From NCBI GenBank assembly GCA_036376135.1, contig DASVAW010000137.1, forward strand, positions 1 through 59,753: a DNA stretch of 59,753 nt, read 5' to 3'. Made by a program: the position numbers and the translations under genes. Origin of the DNA: Candidatus Polarisedimenticolaceae bacterium (GTDB lineage Bacteria > Acidobacteriota > Polarisedimenticolia > Polarisedimenticolales > DASRJG01). The notes below the pieces were generated by a model. The model made no database searches, had not been told where the DNA came from, and saw nothing but the letters and a program-made list of their open reading frames with translations. Shown here one piece after another: positions 6,418-14,820 of the stretch (positions are counted from its first letter, which is position 1; the number at the start of each line of letters is the position of its first letter).

Positions 6418-8670
6418 TTGAACACCTCGCCTCGCCTCGAGTCCTTCGTCTACGACGACGCGATCGTCCGGAAGTTCCTGTTCGCGACCCTGCTCTGGGG
6501 GATCGTGGGAACGCTCGCCGGGGTCGTGATCGCGCTCCAGCTGGCGGTGCCGGCGCTCAACTTCGACCTGCCGTTCCTCACGTTCGGCCGCCTGCGTCCG
6601 CTGCACACGAACGCGGTGATCTTCGCCTTCGCGGGGAACGCGATCTTCACGGGCGTTTATTACTCGTGCCAACGCCTGCTGAAGACGCGGATGTTCTCCG
6701 ACGCGCTGAGCGCGATCCACTTCTGGGGCTGGCAGCTGATCATCGTGCTCGCCGCGATCACCCTCCCGCTCGGCTTCACGAGCGCGAAGGAATACGCCGA
6801 GCTCGAGTGGCCGATCGACATCCTGATCGCGCTCGTCTGGGTCGTCTTCGCGGTGAACGTCTTCGGGACGATCGCGAGGCGCCGTGAGCGTCACCTGTAC
6901 GTGGCCATCTGGTTCTACATCGCGACCCTGATCGCGATCGCGGTCCTGCACATCTTCAACAGCCTCGAGATGCCCGCGAGCCTGCTGAAGAGCTACTCGG
7001 TCTACGCCGGGGTGCAGGACGCCTTCATGCAGTGGTGGTACGGGCACAACGCGGTGGCGTTTTTCCTCACCACGCCGTTTCTGGGCCTCATGTATTACTT
7101 CATGCCGAAGGCGGCCGACCGGCCGGTCTTCTCCTACAAGCTGTCGATCCTCCACTTCTGGACGCTGGTCTTCATCTACATCTGGGCGGGGCCCCACCAC
7201 CTCCACTACACCGCGCTGCCCTCGTGGGCGTCGACCCTCGGGATGTTGTTCTCGATCATGTTGTGGATGCCGTCCTGGGGGGGGATGGTCAACGGCCTGC
7301 TGACCCTGCGGGGCGCCTGGAACAAGGTCGCCGAGGACCCGATCCTCAAGTTCTTCGTCGTCGCGGTGACGTTCTACGGAATGTCCACCTTCGAGGGGCC
7401 GCTGCTCTCCATCAAGAGCGTGAACGCCCTCTCGCACTACACCGACTGGACGATCGCGCACGTGCACGGCGGGGCGCTCGGCTGGGTCGGCTTCATGACC
7501 TTCGGGATGGTGTACTGGCTGCTCCCGCGCCTGTTCCAGGCGCCGCTTTGGAGCCGCAAGGCCGCCGAGATCCACTTCTGGACCTCGACGATCGGCATCC
7601 TGCTCTACATCGTCGCGATCTACGCCGCCGGGCTCACGCAGGGGCTGATGTGGCGCGCCTTCGACGAGGGCGGCCGCCTCGCCTACCCCGACTTCGTCGA
7701 AACCGTGATGCGGCTGATGCCGATGTACTGGCTGCGCGTGGGCGGCGGGGTGCTCTACGTCGCCGGTGTGGTGATCTGCATGGTCAACGCGATCCTGACG
7801 TGGCGGTCGCGGCCCGCGCGCTACGAGGAGCCCGTCCACCGGGCCCCGGCCCTCTCGCGCGACTACGTCGACCACGAGCCCGGCTCGAAGCTCAAGCAGT
7901 CCGGCGCCCCGGTGGCCGGGTTCGCCTACACTCTCGAGCGTTTCGTCGGCGCCGCCTGGCACCGCCGGTGGGAGCGCCTCCCGCTGACCTTCACGGTCTG
8001 GACGACGGTCGCCGTCGTCACCGCGTCGCTCTTCGAGATCGTCCCCACCTTCCTCATCCGCTCCAACGTCCCCACGATCGCGGCCGTGAAGCCCTACACC
8101 CCGCTCGAGGCGGCGGGGCGCGACGTGTACATCGCCGAGGGGTGCAACAACTGCCACTCGCAGATGGTGCGGCCGATCCACAGCGAGACGCAGCGTTACG
8201 GCGAGTACTCGAAGCCGGGCGAGTTCGTCTACGACCACCCGTTCCTGTGGGGCTCGCGTCGCATCGGCCCCGATCTCCACCGCGTGGGCGGGAAGTACCC
8301 GAACCTCTGGCACGTCCGCCACTTCGAGAACCCGCCCGCGGTCACGCCGAACTCGATCATGCCGCGGTACCCGTGGCTGCTGAAGGACACGATCGACTTC
8401 ACCTCCCTCGCGCCGCGCCTGAAGGCGCTGCGCGCGGTCGGCGTCCCCTACGACGACGCCGCGATCGCGGGGGCGGAGTCCCTCGCGAAGACCCAGGCGG
8501 CGAAGATCGCCGCGGACGTCGAGACGCAGGGCGGCCCCGCCGGGCTCGAGGACAAGCAGGTGGTCGCGCTGATCGCCTACCTGCAGCGCCTCGGGACCGA
8601 CATCAAGCTCGCGGCGCCGGCGGCGGCCCCGGCGCCGCCCGTCGCCGCCGCCGGGGCGAGCGCACGATGA
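6418..8670 (+). CDS. ccoNO: Cytochrome cbb3 oxidase, fused subunits I and II (CcoN-CcoO)
   Basis: The 750-residue fusion reduces O2 to water in the cytoplasmic membrane with high affinity. Residues 1 to about 480 are CcoN: multiple membrane helices, H63 (low-spin haem), CuB ligands H210, H260 and H261, the helix VII tyrosine Y254, and haem ligands H348 and H350. After a linker and one more membrane helix (about 530-550) comes the CcoO cytochrome c domain with C576-N-N-C-H580 and a downstream Met-rich segment. In many bacteria these are two genes. The start is TTG at 6418, supported by GGAGG 8 bases upstream. The stop overlaps the next start (ATGA). Confidence 0.96.
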   Translation: MNTSPRLESFVYDDAIVRKFLFATLLWGIVGTLAGVVIALQLAVPALNFDLPFLTFGRLRPLHTNAVIFAFAGNAIFTGVYYSCQRLLKTRMFSDALSAIHFWGWQLIIVLAAITLPLGFTSAKEYAELEWPIDILIALVWVVFAVNVFGTIARRRERHLYVAIWFYIATLIAIAVLHIFNSLEMPASLLKSYSVYAGVQDAFMQWWYGHNAVAFFLTTPFLGLMYYFMPKAADRPVFSYKLSILHFWTLVFIYIWAGPHHLHYTALPSWASTLGMLFSIMLWMPSWGGMVNGLLTLRGAWNKVAEDPILKFFVVAVTFYGMSTFEGPLLSIKSVNALSHYTDWTIAHVHGGALGWVGFMTFGMVYWLLPRLFQAPLWSRKAAEIHFWTSTIGILLYIVAIYAAGLTQGLMWRAFDEGGRLAYPDFVETVMRLMPMYWLRVGGGVLYVAGVVICMVNAILTWRSRPARYEEPVHRAPALSRDYVDHEPGSKLKQSGAPVAGFAYTLERFVGAAWHRRWERLPLTFTVWTTVAVVTASLFEIVPTFLIRSNVPTIAAVKPYTPLEAAGRDVYIAEGCNNCHSQMVRPIHSETQRYGEYSKPGEFVYDHPFLWGSRRIGPDLHRVGGKYPNLWHVRHFENPPAVTPNSIMPRYPWLLKDTIDFTSLAPRLKALRAVGVPYDDAAIAGAESLAKTQAAKIAADVETQGGPAGLEDKQVVALIAYLQRLGTDIKLAAPAAAPAPPVAAAGASAR

Positions 8671-8876
8671 GCCTCACCGACATCATGAGCGAGGCGAACC
8701 TGCACTTCTGGGCGGAAGTCGCCCTGGTGATGTTCGTCGTGCTGTTCGTCGGCGTCGTGCTCTACGTCTTCTCCCGCCGGAACCGCGCCGCGTTCGATCG
8801 CGCCAGCCGCCTGCCGCTCGACGACGCCCCGACCGAAACGGGCGTCCAGGAGAACCCTCGACATGAGCGCCGTTGA
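8667..8876 (+). CDS. ccoQ: Cytochrome cbb3 oxidase small subunit CcoQ
   Basis: This 69-residue protein has one membrane helix (VALVMFVVLFVGVVLYVF, about 18-35) followed by SRRNRAAFDRASRLPLDD, the usual CcoQ/FixQ pattern of a helix and a short charged cytoplasmic tail. It sits between ccoNO (4-base overlap) and ccoP (14-base overlap), which is the standard position. CcoQ stabilises the oxidase complex. The family is weakly conserved, so the name relies on position as well as sequence. Confidence 0.85.
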   Translation: MSLTDIMSEANLHFWAEVALVMFVVLFVGVVLYVFSRRNRAAFDRASRLPLDDAPTETGVQENPRHERR

Positions 8877-9495
8877 TCCCGAGAAGCTGCTCGACCACGA
8901 ATACGACGGCATCCAGGAGTACGACAACCCCCTGCCGGGGTGGTGGCAGCTGCTGTTCTGGGGGACGATCGTGTTCTCGGCCGTCTACATGCTCTATTAC
9001 CACGCGGGCGAGGGGCGGTCCGAGCTCCAGCAATACGAGGCGGACATGCTGGCGCTGGGCGAGATGCAGGCGAAAGAGGCGCTCTCCGCCGGGCCGGTGA
9101 CCGATGCGACGCTCGAGGGGCTGCGGGCCAACCAGGGAATGATGCTCGGCGCGCGGCAGCTGTTCGTCTCGAAGTGCGCGACGTGCCACGGCGAGAACGG
9201 CGAGGGGAAGATCGGCCCGAACCTCACCGACGACTACTGGCTGCACGGCGGCCTGCCGACGAACATCCACAAGACGATCACCGACGGGGTCCCGGCGAAG
9301 GGGATGATCAGCTGGAAGCAGCAGCTGCGCCCCGGGGAGATCGCGGCGCTCGCGGCGTACGTGACCACCCTGCACGGCACGAACCCGGCCAACCCCAAGG
9401 AGCCGCAGGGCGAGCGGTTCACCGCCCCGCCCGCGGCGGCGGGCGCACCCGCCGCGCCGACGCCCCCCGAGGCGACGAAGGGCGCGAAGGAGTAG
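8863..9495 (+). CDS. ccoP: Cytochrome cbb3 oxidase subunit III (CcoP), single haem
   Basis: The 210-residue protein starts with the CcoP hallmark YDGIQEYDNPLPGWW, then a membrane helix (LLFWGTIVFSAVYMLYY, about 31-47), a linker, and a cytochrome c domain with C105-A-T-C-H109 and a methionine ligand candidate in GMISW. Proteobacterial CcoP has two haem domains; only one CxxCH is present here. The C-terminus is a low-complexity Ala/Pro tail. It carries electrons from the soluble donor to the CcoO haem. The start lies inside the end of ccoQ. Confidence 0.93.
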   Translation: MSAVDPEKLLDHEYDGIQEYDNPLPGWWQLLFWGTIVFSAVYMLYYHAGEGRSELQQYEADMLALGEMQAKEALSAGPVTDATLEGLRANQGMMLGARQLFVSKCATCHGENGEGKIGPNLTDDYWLHGGLPTNIHKTITDGVPAKGMISWKQQLRPGEIAALAAYVTTLHGTNPANPKEPQGERFTAPPAAAGAPAAPTPPEATKGAKE

Positions 9496-9497
9496 CC

Positions 9498-10892
9498 ATG
9501 CCCCCCGCGACGCCCCCCGAGGTCGCGCCCTCCACCGTCCTGCCGACGATGAACGCGGACGGGTCGCGCCGCTGGGTGCGGCCGAAGCTCTCCCGCGGGC
9601 CCTACTGGCGTCGGCGCTTCGCGGTCGCGTGGGCCCTCATCGTGCTGTTCGCCGTGATCCCCCACCTCCGGATGAACGGCAAGCCCGCGATCCTGCTCGA
9701 CGTCGTGCACCGCCGCTTCACGCTGTTCGGAACCACGTTCCTTCCGACCGAGACGCTGCTGCTCATGCTGCTGCTGGTCGGGACGTTCCTCCTGGTCTTC
9801 CTGCTCACCGCGATCTACGGCCGCGTCTGGTGCGGCTGGGCGTGCCCGCAGACCGTCTACATGGAGTTCCTCTACCGGCCGGTCGAGACGCTTCTCGAGG
9901 GAAATCGCGCCCGCCAGCTCAAGCTCGACCGCGAGGGCCCCGACGTCCGCCGTTTCCTGAAGTACGGCGTCTTCGTCCTGTTCTCCATGTTCCTCGCGCA
10001 CACCTTCCTGGCCTATTTCGTGGGCACCGAGGCGCTGGCGCGCTGGATCACCCGCTCGCCCTTCGAGCACCCCGCCGCGTTCCTGATCATGGCGGGGACG
10101 ACCGCGGCGATGTTGCTCGACTTCGGCGTCCTGCGCGAGCAGGTGTGCCTCGTGGCGTGCCCGTACGGACGATTCCAGTCGGTGCTGCTCGACCGCCGCT
10201 CGCTCATCGTGGGGTACGACGCCGCGCGCGGGGAGCCGCGATCGCGCCTGGGGACGCGCCCCGACCGCACCGCCGGCCCCGACTGCATCGACTGCCGCGC
10301 GTGCGTGGAGACCTGCCCGACCGGGATCGACATCCGCGACGGCCTCCAGATGGAGTGCATCCACTGCACGCAGTGCATGGACGCGTGCGACACGGTGATG
10401 GCGAAGATCGGTCGCCCCCAGGGCCTCGTGCGCTACACCTCGCGCGACGAGCTCGCCGGGGCGAAGCCCCGGCGCCTGCGCGCGCGGCTTCTGATCTACC
10501 CGGCCCTTCTCGTCGTCGCGTGGGGCGCGCTGGGCGTCGCGCTCGCCCGCCGCGAGTCCGCGGAGGTGACGCTGCTTCGCGGCATCGGCGTTCCGTTCAC
10601 GATCCTGCCGGACGGCCAGGTGTCGAACCAGATGCGGATCAAGATCGCCAACCGCGGCGACACGGACCGCAGCTACCGGCTCGAGCTCGTCGACGCCGCC
10701 GGCCTCACGCTCGTCGCGCCGGACAACCCGCTGCACGTCCCCGCCGACAAGCTGGTGGAGACGACCGCGTTCGTGGTCGGCGACGACGACGCGATCCCGG
10801 GAGGCATGCGCAACGTCGTGCTGCGCGTCGACGACGGAGCCGGCTTCACCGCCGAGAAGCCCTGGCGCGTCCTCGGACCGGAGGAGGATTGA
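9498..10892 (+). CDS. ccoG: Cytochrome oxidase accessory protein CcoG (FixG/RdxA)
   Basis: This 464-residue membrane ferredoxin has several membrane helices, the CxxxCP motif RVWCGWACPQ in the first half, and two ferredoxin-type [4Fe-4S] motifs (CIDCRACVETCP and CIHCTQCMDACD). The C-terminal domain is an Ig-like periplasmic fold. CcoG is reported to reduce copper during CuB site assembly of cbb3 oxidase. It follows ccoP directly, with 2 bases between stop and ATG, and overlaps ccoH by 4 bases. Confidence 0.95.
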   Translation: MPPATPPEVAPSTVLPTMNADGSRRWVRPKLSRGPYWRRRFAVAWALIVLFAVIPHLRMNGKPAILLDVVHRRFTLFGTTFLPTETLLLMLLLVGTFLLVFLLTAIYGRVWCGWACPQTVYMEFLYRPVETLLEGNRARQLKLDREGPDVRRFLKYGVFVLFSMFLAHTFLAYFVGTEALARWITRSPFEHPAAFLIMAGTTAAMLLDFGVLREQVCLVACPYGRFQSVLLDRRSLIVGYDAARGEPRSRLGTRPDRTAGPDCIDCRACVETCPTGIDIRDGLQMECIHCTQCMDACDTVMAKIGRPQGLVRYTSRDELAGAKPRRLRARLLIYPALLVVAWGALGVALARRESAEVTLLRGIGVPFTILPDGQVSNQMRIKIANRGDTDRSYRLELVDAAGLTLVAPDNPLHVPADKLVETTAFVVGDDDAIPGGMRNVVLRVDDGAGFTAEKPWRVLGPEED

Positions 10893-11368
10893 AGGGGCGC
10901 GCCTGGCCGTGGATGCTCGTGGGGCTCCTCGTCTTCGGCGTGGGGGTCAACATCGGCTTCCTGATCGTCGCGACGGGGGATCCGTCGTTCGCGGTCGAGG
11001 AGGACTACTACGGGCGCGCGCTGCGATGGGACGAGACGACCCGCGAGGCGGCGAGCAACGCCGAGCTGGGCTGGACGGTCGCCGTCGAGCCGACCCCCTC
11101 CGCGAAGGGGCCCGGCTGGACCGACCTCGCCCTTCACGTCGTCGATCGCGACGGAAACCCGGTGACCGGCGCGCTCGTCTCGGTCGAGGCCTTCCACCAC
11201 GCGCGTGCGGCGGACCGCCTGCGCGTCGACCTCGTCGCGTCGGGCGAGCGCTACGCGGCGACGCTGCCGATGCGGCGCGCCGGCCTGTGGGAGCTTCGCG
11301 TGCGCGTCGAGAAGGGCGCGACCACCTTCACGACCGTGCTCGACCGCGAGCTCGGGGGGTTGCGGTGA
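10889..11368 (+). CDS. ccoH: FixH/CcoH family oxidase assembly protein
   Basis: This 159-residue protein has one N-terminal membrane helix (WPWMLVGLLVFGVGVNIGF) and then the FixH-type segment FAVEEDYYGRALRWDE, followed by a beta-sandwich periplasmic domain. CcoH is a single-span protein needed for stable cbb3 assembly. The start is TTG at 10889 inside the ccoG stop (TTGA), with GGAGGAGG just upstream. Confidence 0.88.
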   Translation: MKGRAWPWMLVGLLVFGVGVNIGFLIVATGDPSFAVEEDYYGRALRWDETTREAASNAELGWTVAVEPTPSAKGPGWTDLALHVVDRDGNPVTGALVSVEAFHHARAADRLRVDLVASGERYAATLPMRRAGLWELRVRVEKGATTFTTVLDRELGGLR

Positions 11369-12084
11369 CCGCGGCCGCCCTCGCGGTGTTCGGCGCGAGC
11401 CTCGCGGGAAGCCTCCATTGCGCGGGGATGTGCGGCCCTCTCGTCCTGCTCTGGGCGGGAGAGGGCGAGGACCCGCGCGCCGCGCGCTTCGGGCACGTCG
11501 CCTACAACGCGGGCCGCCTCGTCGCGTACGCCGCCATGGGCGCCGTCGCGGGGGCGATCGGCGCCGCCGTCGAGGTCACCGGCGCCGTCGCCGGCTTCTC
11601 GGGGACCGCCGCGCTCCTCGGCGGCGCCTTCGTGGCGTTGTGGGGGCTGCACGGCGTGCTGGGCGCGCTCGGCGCGCGCGTGCCTCGCCTCGCCCCTCCC
11701 GCCCGGTGGGCCGGAGCGGCGGCGCGGGCGATGCGTGCGGTCCGGGGGATGCCCGTTCCGGCGCGCGCGGGTCTGCTCGGCCTCCTCTCGGCGCTGCTCC
11801 CGTGCGGATTCCTCTGGGCGTTCGTCGCGACGGCGGCCGGGACCGGCTCGCCGGCGTCGGGAGCCGCGGTGATGGCGCTGTTCTGGTCGGGGACCCTACC
11901 CGCCCTCGTGGCGGTGGGCGCGGCGGCGAGGCGGATCGCGGGACCGCTCCGGCGGCGCCTCCCGCTCGTGACCGCCGCCGTCGTCCTCGTCGTCGGACTC
12001 GCGGTCGTCGCCAAACGGGCGTGGCCCGTCCACGCCGATCCCGGATCGGCGACGACGTCCGGTTGCTGCGACCATGCCCACTGA
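11365..12084 (+). CDS. SafE/TauE-like membrane protein of the cco cluster
   Basis: The 239-residue protein has six or so hydrophobic segments. It begins with the motif GASLAGSLHCAGMCGPLVLL and repeats the theme as LLSALLPCGFLWAF in the second half, so pairs of membrane Cys-containing motifs frame the protein. This is the sulfite exporter TauE/SafE-like (UreH/DsbD-type) family often found in cbb3 maturation clusters, where copper or thiol transport is suspected. The C-terminus ends GCCDHAH, a likely metal-binding tail. The GTG start overlaps the ccoH stop (GTGA). Confidence 0.82.
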   Translation: MTAAALAVFGASLAGSLHCAGMCGPLVLLWAGEGEDPRAARFGHVAYNAGRLVAYAAMGAVAGAIGAAVEVTGAVAGFSGTAALLGGAFVALWGLHGVLGALGARVPRLAPPARWAGAAARAMRAVRGMPVPARAGLLGLLSALLPCGFLWAFVATAAGTGSPASGAAVMALFWSGTLPALVAVGAAARRIAGPLRRRLPLVTAAVVLVVGLAVVAKRAWPVHADPGSATTSGCCDHAH

Positions 12085-14560
12085 GCTCCCGGTCTGCGCG
12101 CACTGCGGCCTTCCCGTCCCGCCCGCGCGCGTCGTCGCGCCTTCGGCGGAGGCGTTCTGCTGCGACGGGTGCGCCTCGGTGCACGCGATCCTCGTCGGCG
12201 AGGGGCTCGACCGCTGGTACGCGCTGCGCGACGCCGACGCGCGCGCCGATCGCCGCGCCGCGCGCACGACCGGCGCCACCTTCGACGCGATGGACGATCC
12301 GGCGTACGCATCGGTCGCCTGTCGCGAGAGGCCGGACGGCCTCCGCGAGGTCGACTGGGTCCTCGAAGGGGTCCACTGCGCCGCTTGCGTGTGGCTGGTC
12401 GAGCGTCTCCCCCGCCTGGCGCCGGGGGTCGTCGAGGCGCGCCTGGACCTTCCGAAGTCGCGTCTGCGCCTGACGTGGGACCCGGCCCGCACCGCGCTCT
12501 CGTCGATCGCGCGGCGCCTGGATCGCTTCGGCTACCCGCCCCATCCGTTCCGCGGGGCGCGCGCCGAGCAGGCCCGCCGCGCGGAGGAGCGCCGGATGCT
12601 CGTGCGCCTCGGGATCACCGGCGCCTGCGCCTCGAACGTCATGGCGATCGCCTTCGCGTTGTGGGGCGGGATTCTCGGCGGCATGGAGCGCGAGTTCGAC
12701 CAGTTCTTCCGCTGGGCGAGCGTGGCGATCTCGCTCCCGGCCCTCTACTGGGGGGGAGGCGTCTTCTTCCGGGGGGCCTGGAACGCGCTGCGCGCCCGGA
12801 CCCTCCACATGGACGTCCCGATCGCCCTCGGGATCACCGGCGGCTTCGCCCACGGCGTGGTCAACACGATCCGGGGCGGCGGCGTCGTCTACTTCGACTC
12901 GGTCACCGCCCTGATTTTCCTCCTGCTCGCCGGGCGCTGGGTCCAGATGCGCCAGCAGCGGAGGGCCGCCGACTCGGCGGAGCTTCTGGTCGCGCTGGCT
13001 CCTTCGACCGCGCGACGCGTCGAGGAGGACGGCATCGTGCGAGAGGTCCCGGTCGAGGCGCTGCTTCCCGGGATGCGCGTGGAGGTGCGCGCCGGAGAGA
13101 CCTTTCCGGCCGACGGCGTGGTCGCCGAGGGACGGACCTCGGTCGACCGGTCGTTGCTCACCGGCGAATCGCACCCCCAGGCCGCGAGCGCCGGCGACGA
13201 GGTCCATGCCGGAACGCTCAACCTCGCCGCCCGCGTCCTCGTCGCGGTGCGGACGACCGGCGAGGCGACGCGCGTCGGACGCCTCATGCGCCTCGTCGAG
13301 GAGCACGCCGCGCGGCGTGCCCCGATCGTGCAGCTGGCCGACCGGATCTCGGGAGTCTTCGTCGCGATCGTGCTCGTGCTCGCGGCGCTCACGGCGCTGT
13401 TGTGGTTGCGGCTCGACCCGGCGCGCGCCTTCGATCACACGATCGCGCTGCTGATCGTGACCTGCCCGTGCGCCCTCGGGCTCGCCACTCCGCTCGCGGT
13501 CGGCGCCGCGGTCGGCCAGGCCGCGCGCGCGGGGATCCTGATCAAGGGGGGGGACGCCCTCGAGCGCCTGTCGGTCGCGGGCCGGATGTGGCTCGACAAG
13601 ACGGGGACGTTGACCGAGGGGAACCTCGCGGTCGTGGCGTTCGAGGGGGACCGCGGCGCGCTCCGGCTCGCGGCGGCCCTGGAGACCCATTCCTCCCATC
13701 CGACGGCGCGCGCCCTCGCGGCCTTCGACCCGGGCGCGGCGGAGCTCGCGGCCGTCGACGTCGTCGAGACCCGCGGAGGCGGGATCGAGGGACGGGTCGC
13801 CGGCCGGAAGGTGCTCGCGGGATCGATCGCCTTCGTCCGGGCGCGGGGTGTGGTCCCCGATCCGGCGACGGCCGCCCGCCTCGCAGGCTGGGCGCGCGAC
13901 GGTCGAACCCCGGTCGTCGTCGCGCTGGACGGCCGCGTCGCCGCCGCGGCCGCTCTGGGGGACCGCCCGCGCGAGGGGACCGAAGCGGCGCTCGCGCGCA
14001 TCCGCGCGCTGGGGTTCCGGACGGGCCTGCTCTCGGGGGACCATCCCGACGTCGCGGCCTCGGTCGCGCGGCGACTCGGTTTCGAAGGGGACGACGTCCG
14101 CGCGGGGGCCACACCGGAGGACAAGCTCGAGATCGTGCGCGCCGGTGCGAAGGAGGGGCCCGTCTTCATGGTCGGGGACGGGGTGAACGACGCGGCGGCG
14201 CTCGCGGCGGCGACGGTGGGGATCGCGGTCCACGGCGGGGCGGAAGCCGCCCTCGAGGCGGCCGACGTCTACGTGAACCGCGCGGGACTCGGCCCCGTCG
14301 TCGAGGTCCTCGAGGGATCGCGCCGGGCGATGGCCGTCGTGCGGCGCAACCTCGCCTTTTCGTTCGCCTACAACGCGCTGGGGGTGGTGCTCGCCATGGC
14401 GGGGTGGATCAACCCCCTCGTGGCCGCGGTGCTGATGCCTCTCAGCTCGATCACGGTCATCGTCAGCTCGTACCGCGCGCGGATGTTCGACCCGCCCGCG
14501 CACCCGGAACCCGCGGCGCGTCGGGCCGCCGAGCGCCCGGCCGAGAAGGCGGTCGCATGA
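12074..14560 (+). CDS. ccoI: Copper-transporting P1B-type ATPase CcoI (FixI)
   Basis: This 828-residue pump supplies copper for the cbb3 CuB centre. It begins with a Cys-rich zinc-ribbon-like segment (C8-A-H-C11, then CCDGC), then a heavy-metal domain with C102-A-A-C105. Membrane helices follow, with the actuator segment TGESHP, the transport motif C464-P-C466, the phosphorylation site D508-KTGTLT, the HP motif (SSHPTARAL) and [10 protein letters not shown] in the hinge. All catalytic residues are present. The first 11 bases overlap the SafE-like gene, and the stop overlaps ccoS (ATGA). Confidence 0.95.
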   Translation: MPTELPVCAHCGLPVPPARVVAPSAEAFCCDGCASVHAILVGEGLDRWYALRDADARADRRAARTTGATFDAMDDPAYASVACRERPDGLREVDWVLEGVHCAACVWLVERLPRLAPGVVEARLDLPKSRLRLTWDPARTALSSIARRLDRFGYPPHPFRGARAEQARRAEERRMLVRLGITGACASNVMAIAFALWGGILGGMEREFDQFFRWASVAISLPALYWGGGVFFRGAWNALRARTLHMDVPIALGITGGFAHGVVNTIRGGGVVYFDSVTALIFLLLAGRWVQMRQQRRAADSAELLVALAPSTARRVEEDGIVREVPVEALLPGMRVEVRAGETFPADGVVAEGRTSVDRSLLTGESHPQAASAGDEVHAGTLNLAARVLVAVRTTGEATRVGRLMRLVEEHAARRAPIVQLADRISGVFVAIVLVLAALTALLWLRLDPARAFDHTIALLIVTCPCALGLATPLAVGAAVGQAARAGILIKGGDALERLSVAGRMWLDKTGTLTEGNLAVVAFEGDRGALRLAAALETHSSHPTARALAAFDPGAAELAAVDVVETRGGGIEGRVAGRKVLAGSIAFVRARGVVPDPATAARLAGWARDGRTPVVVALDGRVAAAAALGDRPREGTEAALARIRALGFRTGLLSGDHPDVAASVARRLGFEGDDVRAGATPEDKLEIVRAGAKEGPVFMVGDGVNDAAALAAATVGIAVHGGAEAALEAADVYVNRAGLGPVVEVLEGSRRAMAVVRRNLAFSFAYNALGVVLAMAGWINPLVAAVLMPLSSITVIVSSYRARMFDPPAHPEPAARRAAERPAEKAVA

Positions 14561-14820
14561 GCGTGTTGTACGTGCTGCTGCCGCTCGCCCTCGCCTTCGC
14601 GGCGGGAGCGGTCGCGTGGTTCGTCTGGGCGGTGCGGTCGGGGCAGTTCGACGATCTGGAGACGCCGGCGCTGCGGGTGCTGCTCGACGAGGAGGACGAG
14701 AAGTCCCCGGACGCGCTCAGGACCGAAGGCGCACCTGCAGGTCCGCCACGCGCTGGCGCACCTCGCGGTACCCCGGATCGGCCTGCAGGACCTCCTGAAA
14801 GAGGTCCAGGGCGCTCCTGA
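14557..14820 (+). CDS. ccoS: Cytochrome oxidase maturation protein CcoS
   Basis: This 87-residue protein has one membrane helix ([21 protein letters not shown]) followed by [19 protein letters not shown], the CcoS signature of a helix plus a D-D/L-E-P-rich cytoplasmic tail. CcoS is needed to insert cofactors into cbb3 oxidase. Typical CcoS is about 50-60 residues. The extra Pro/Gly/Arg-rich C-terminus here runs about 100 bases into the 3' end of the convergent TPR gene, so the true end is unusual but fixed by the first in-frame stop. Confidence 0.85.
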   Translation: MSVLYVLLPLALAFAAGAVAWFVWAVRSGQFDDLETPALRVLLDEEDEKSPDALRTEGAPAGPPRAGAPRGTPDRPAGPPERGPGRS

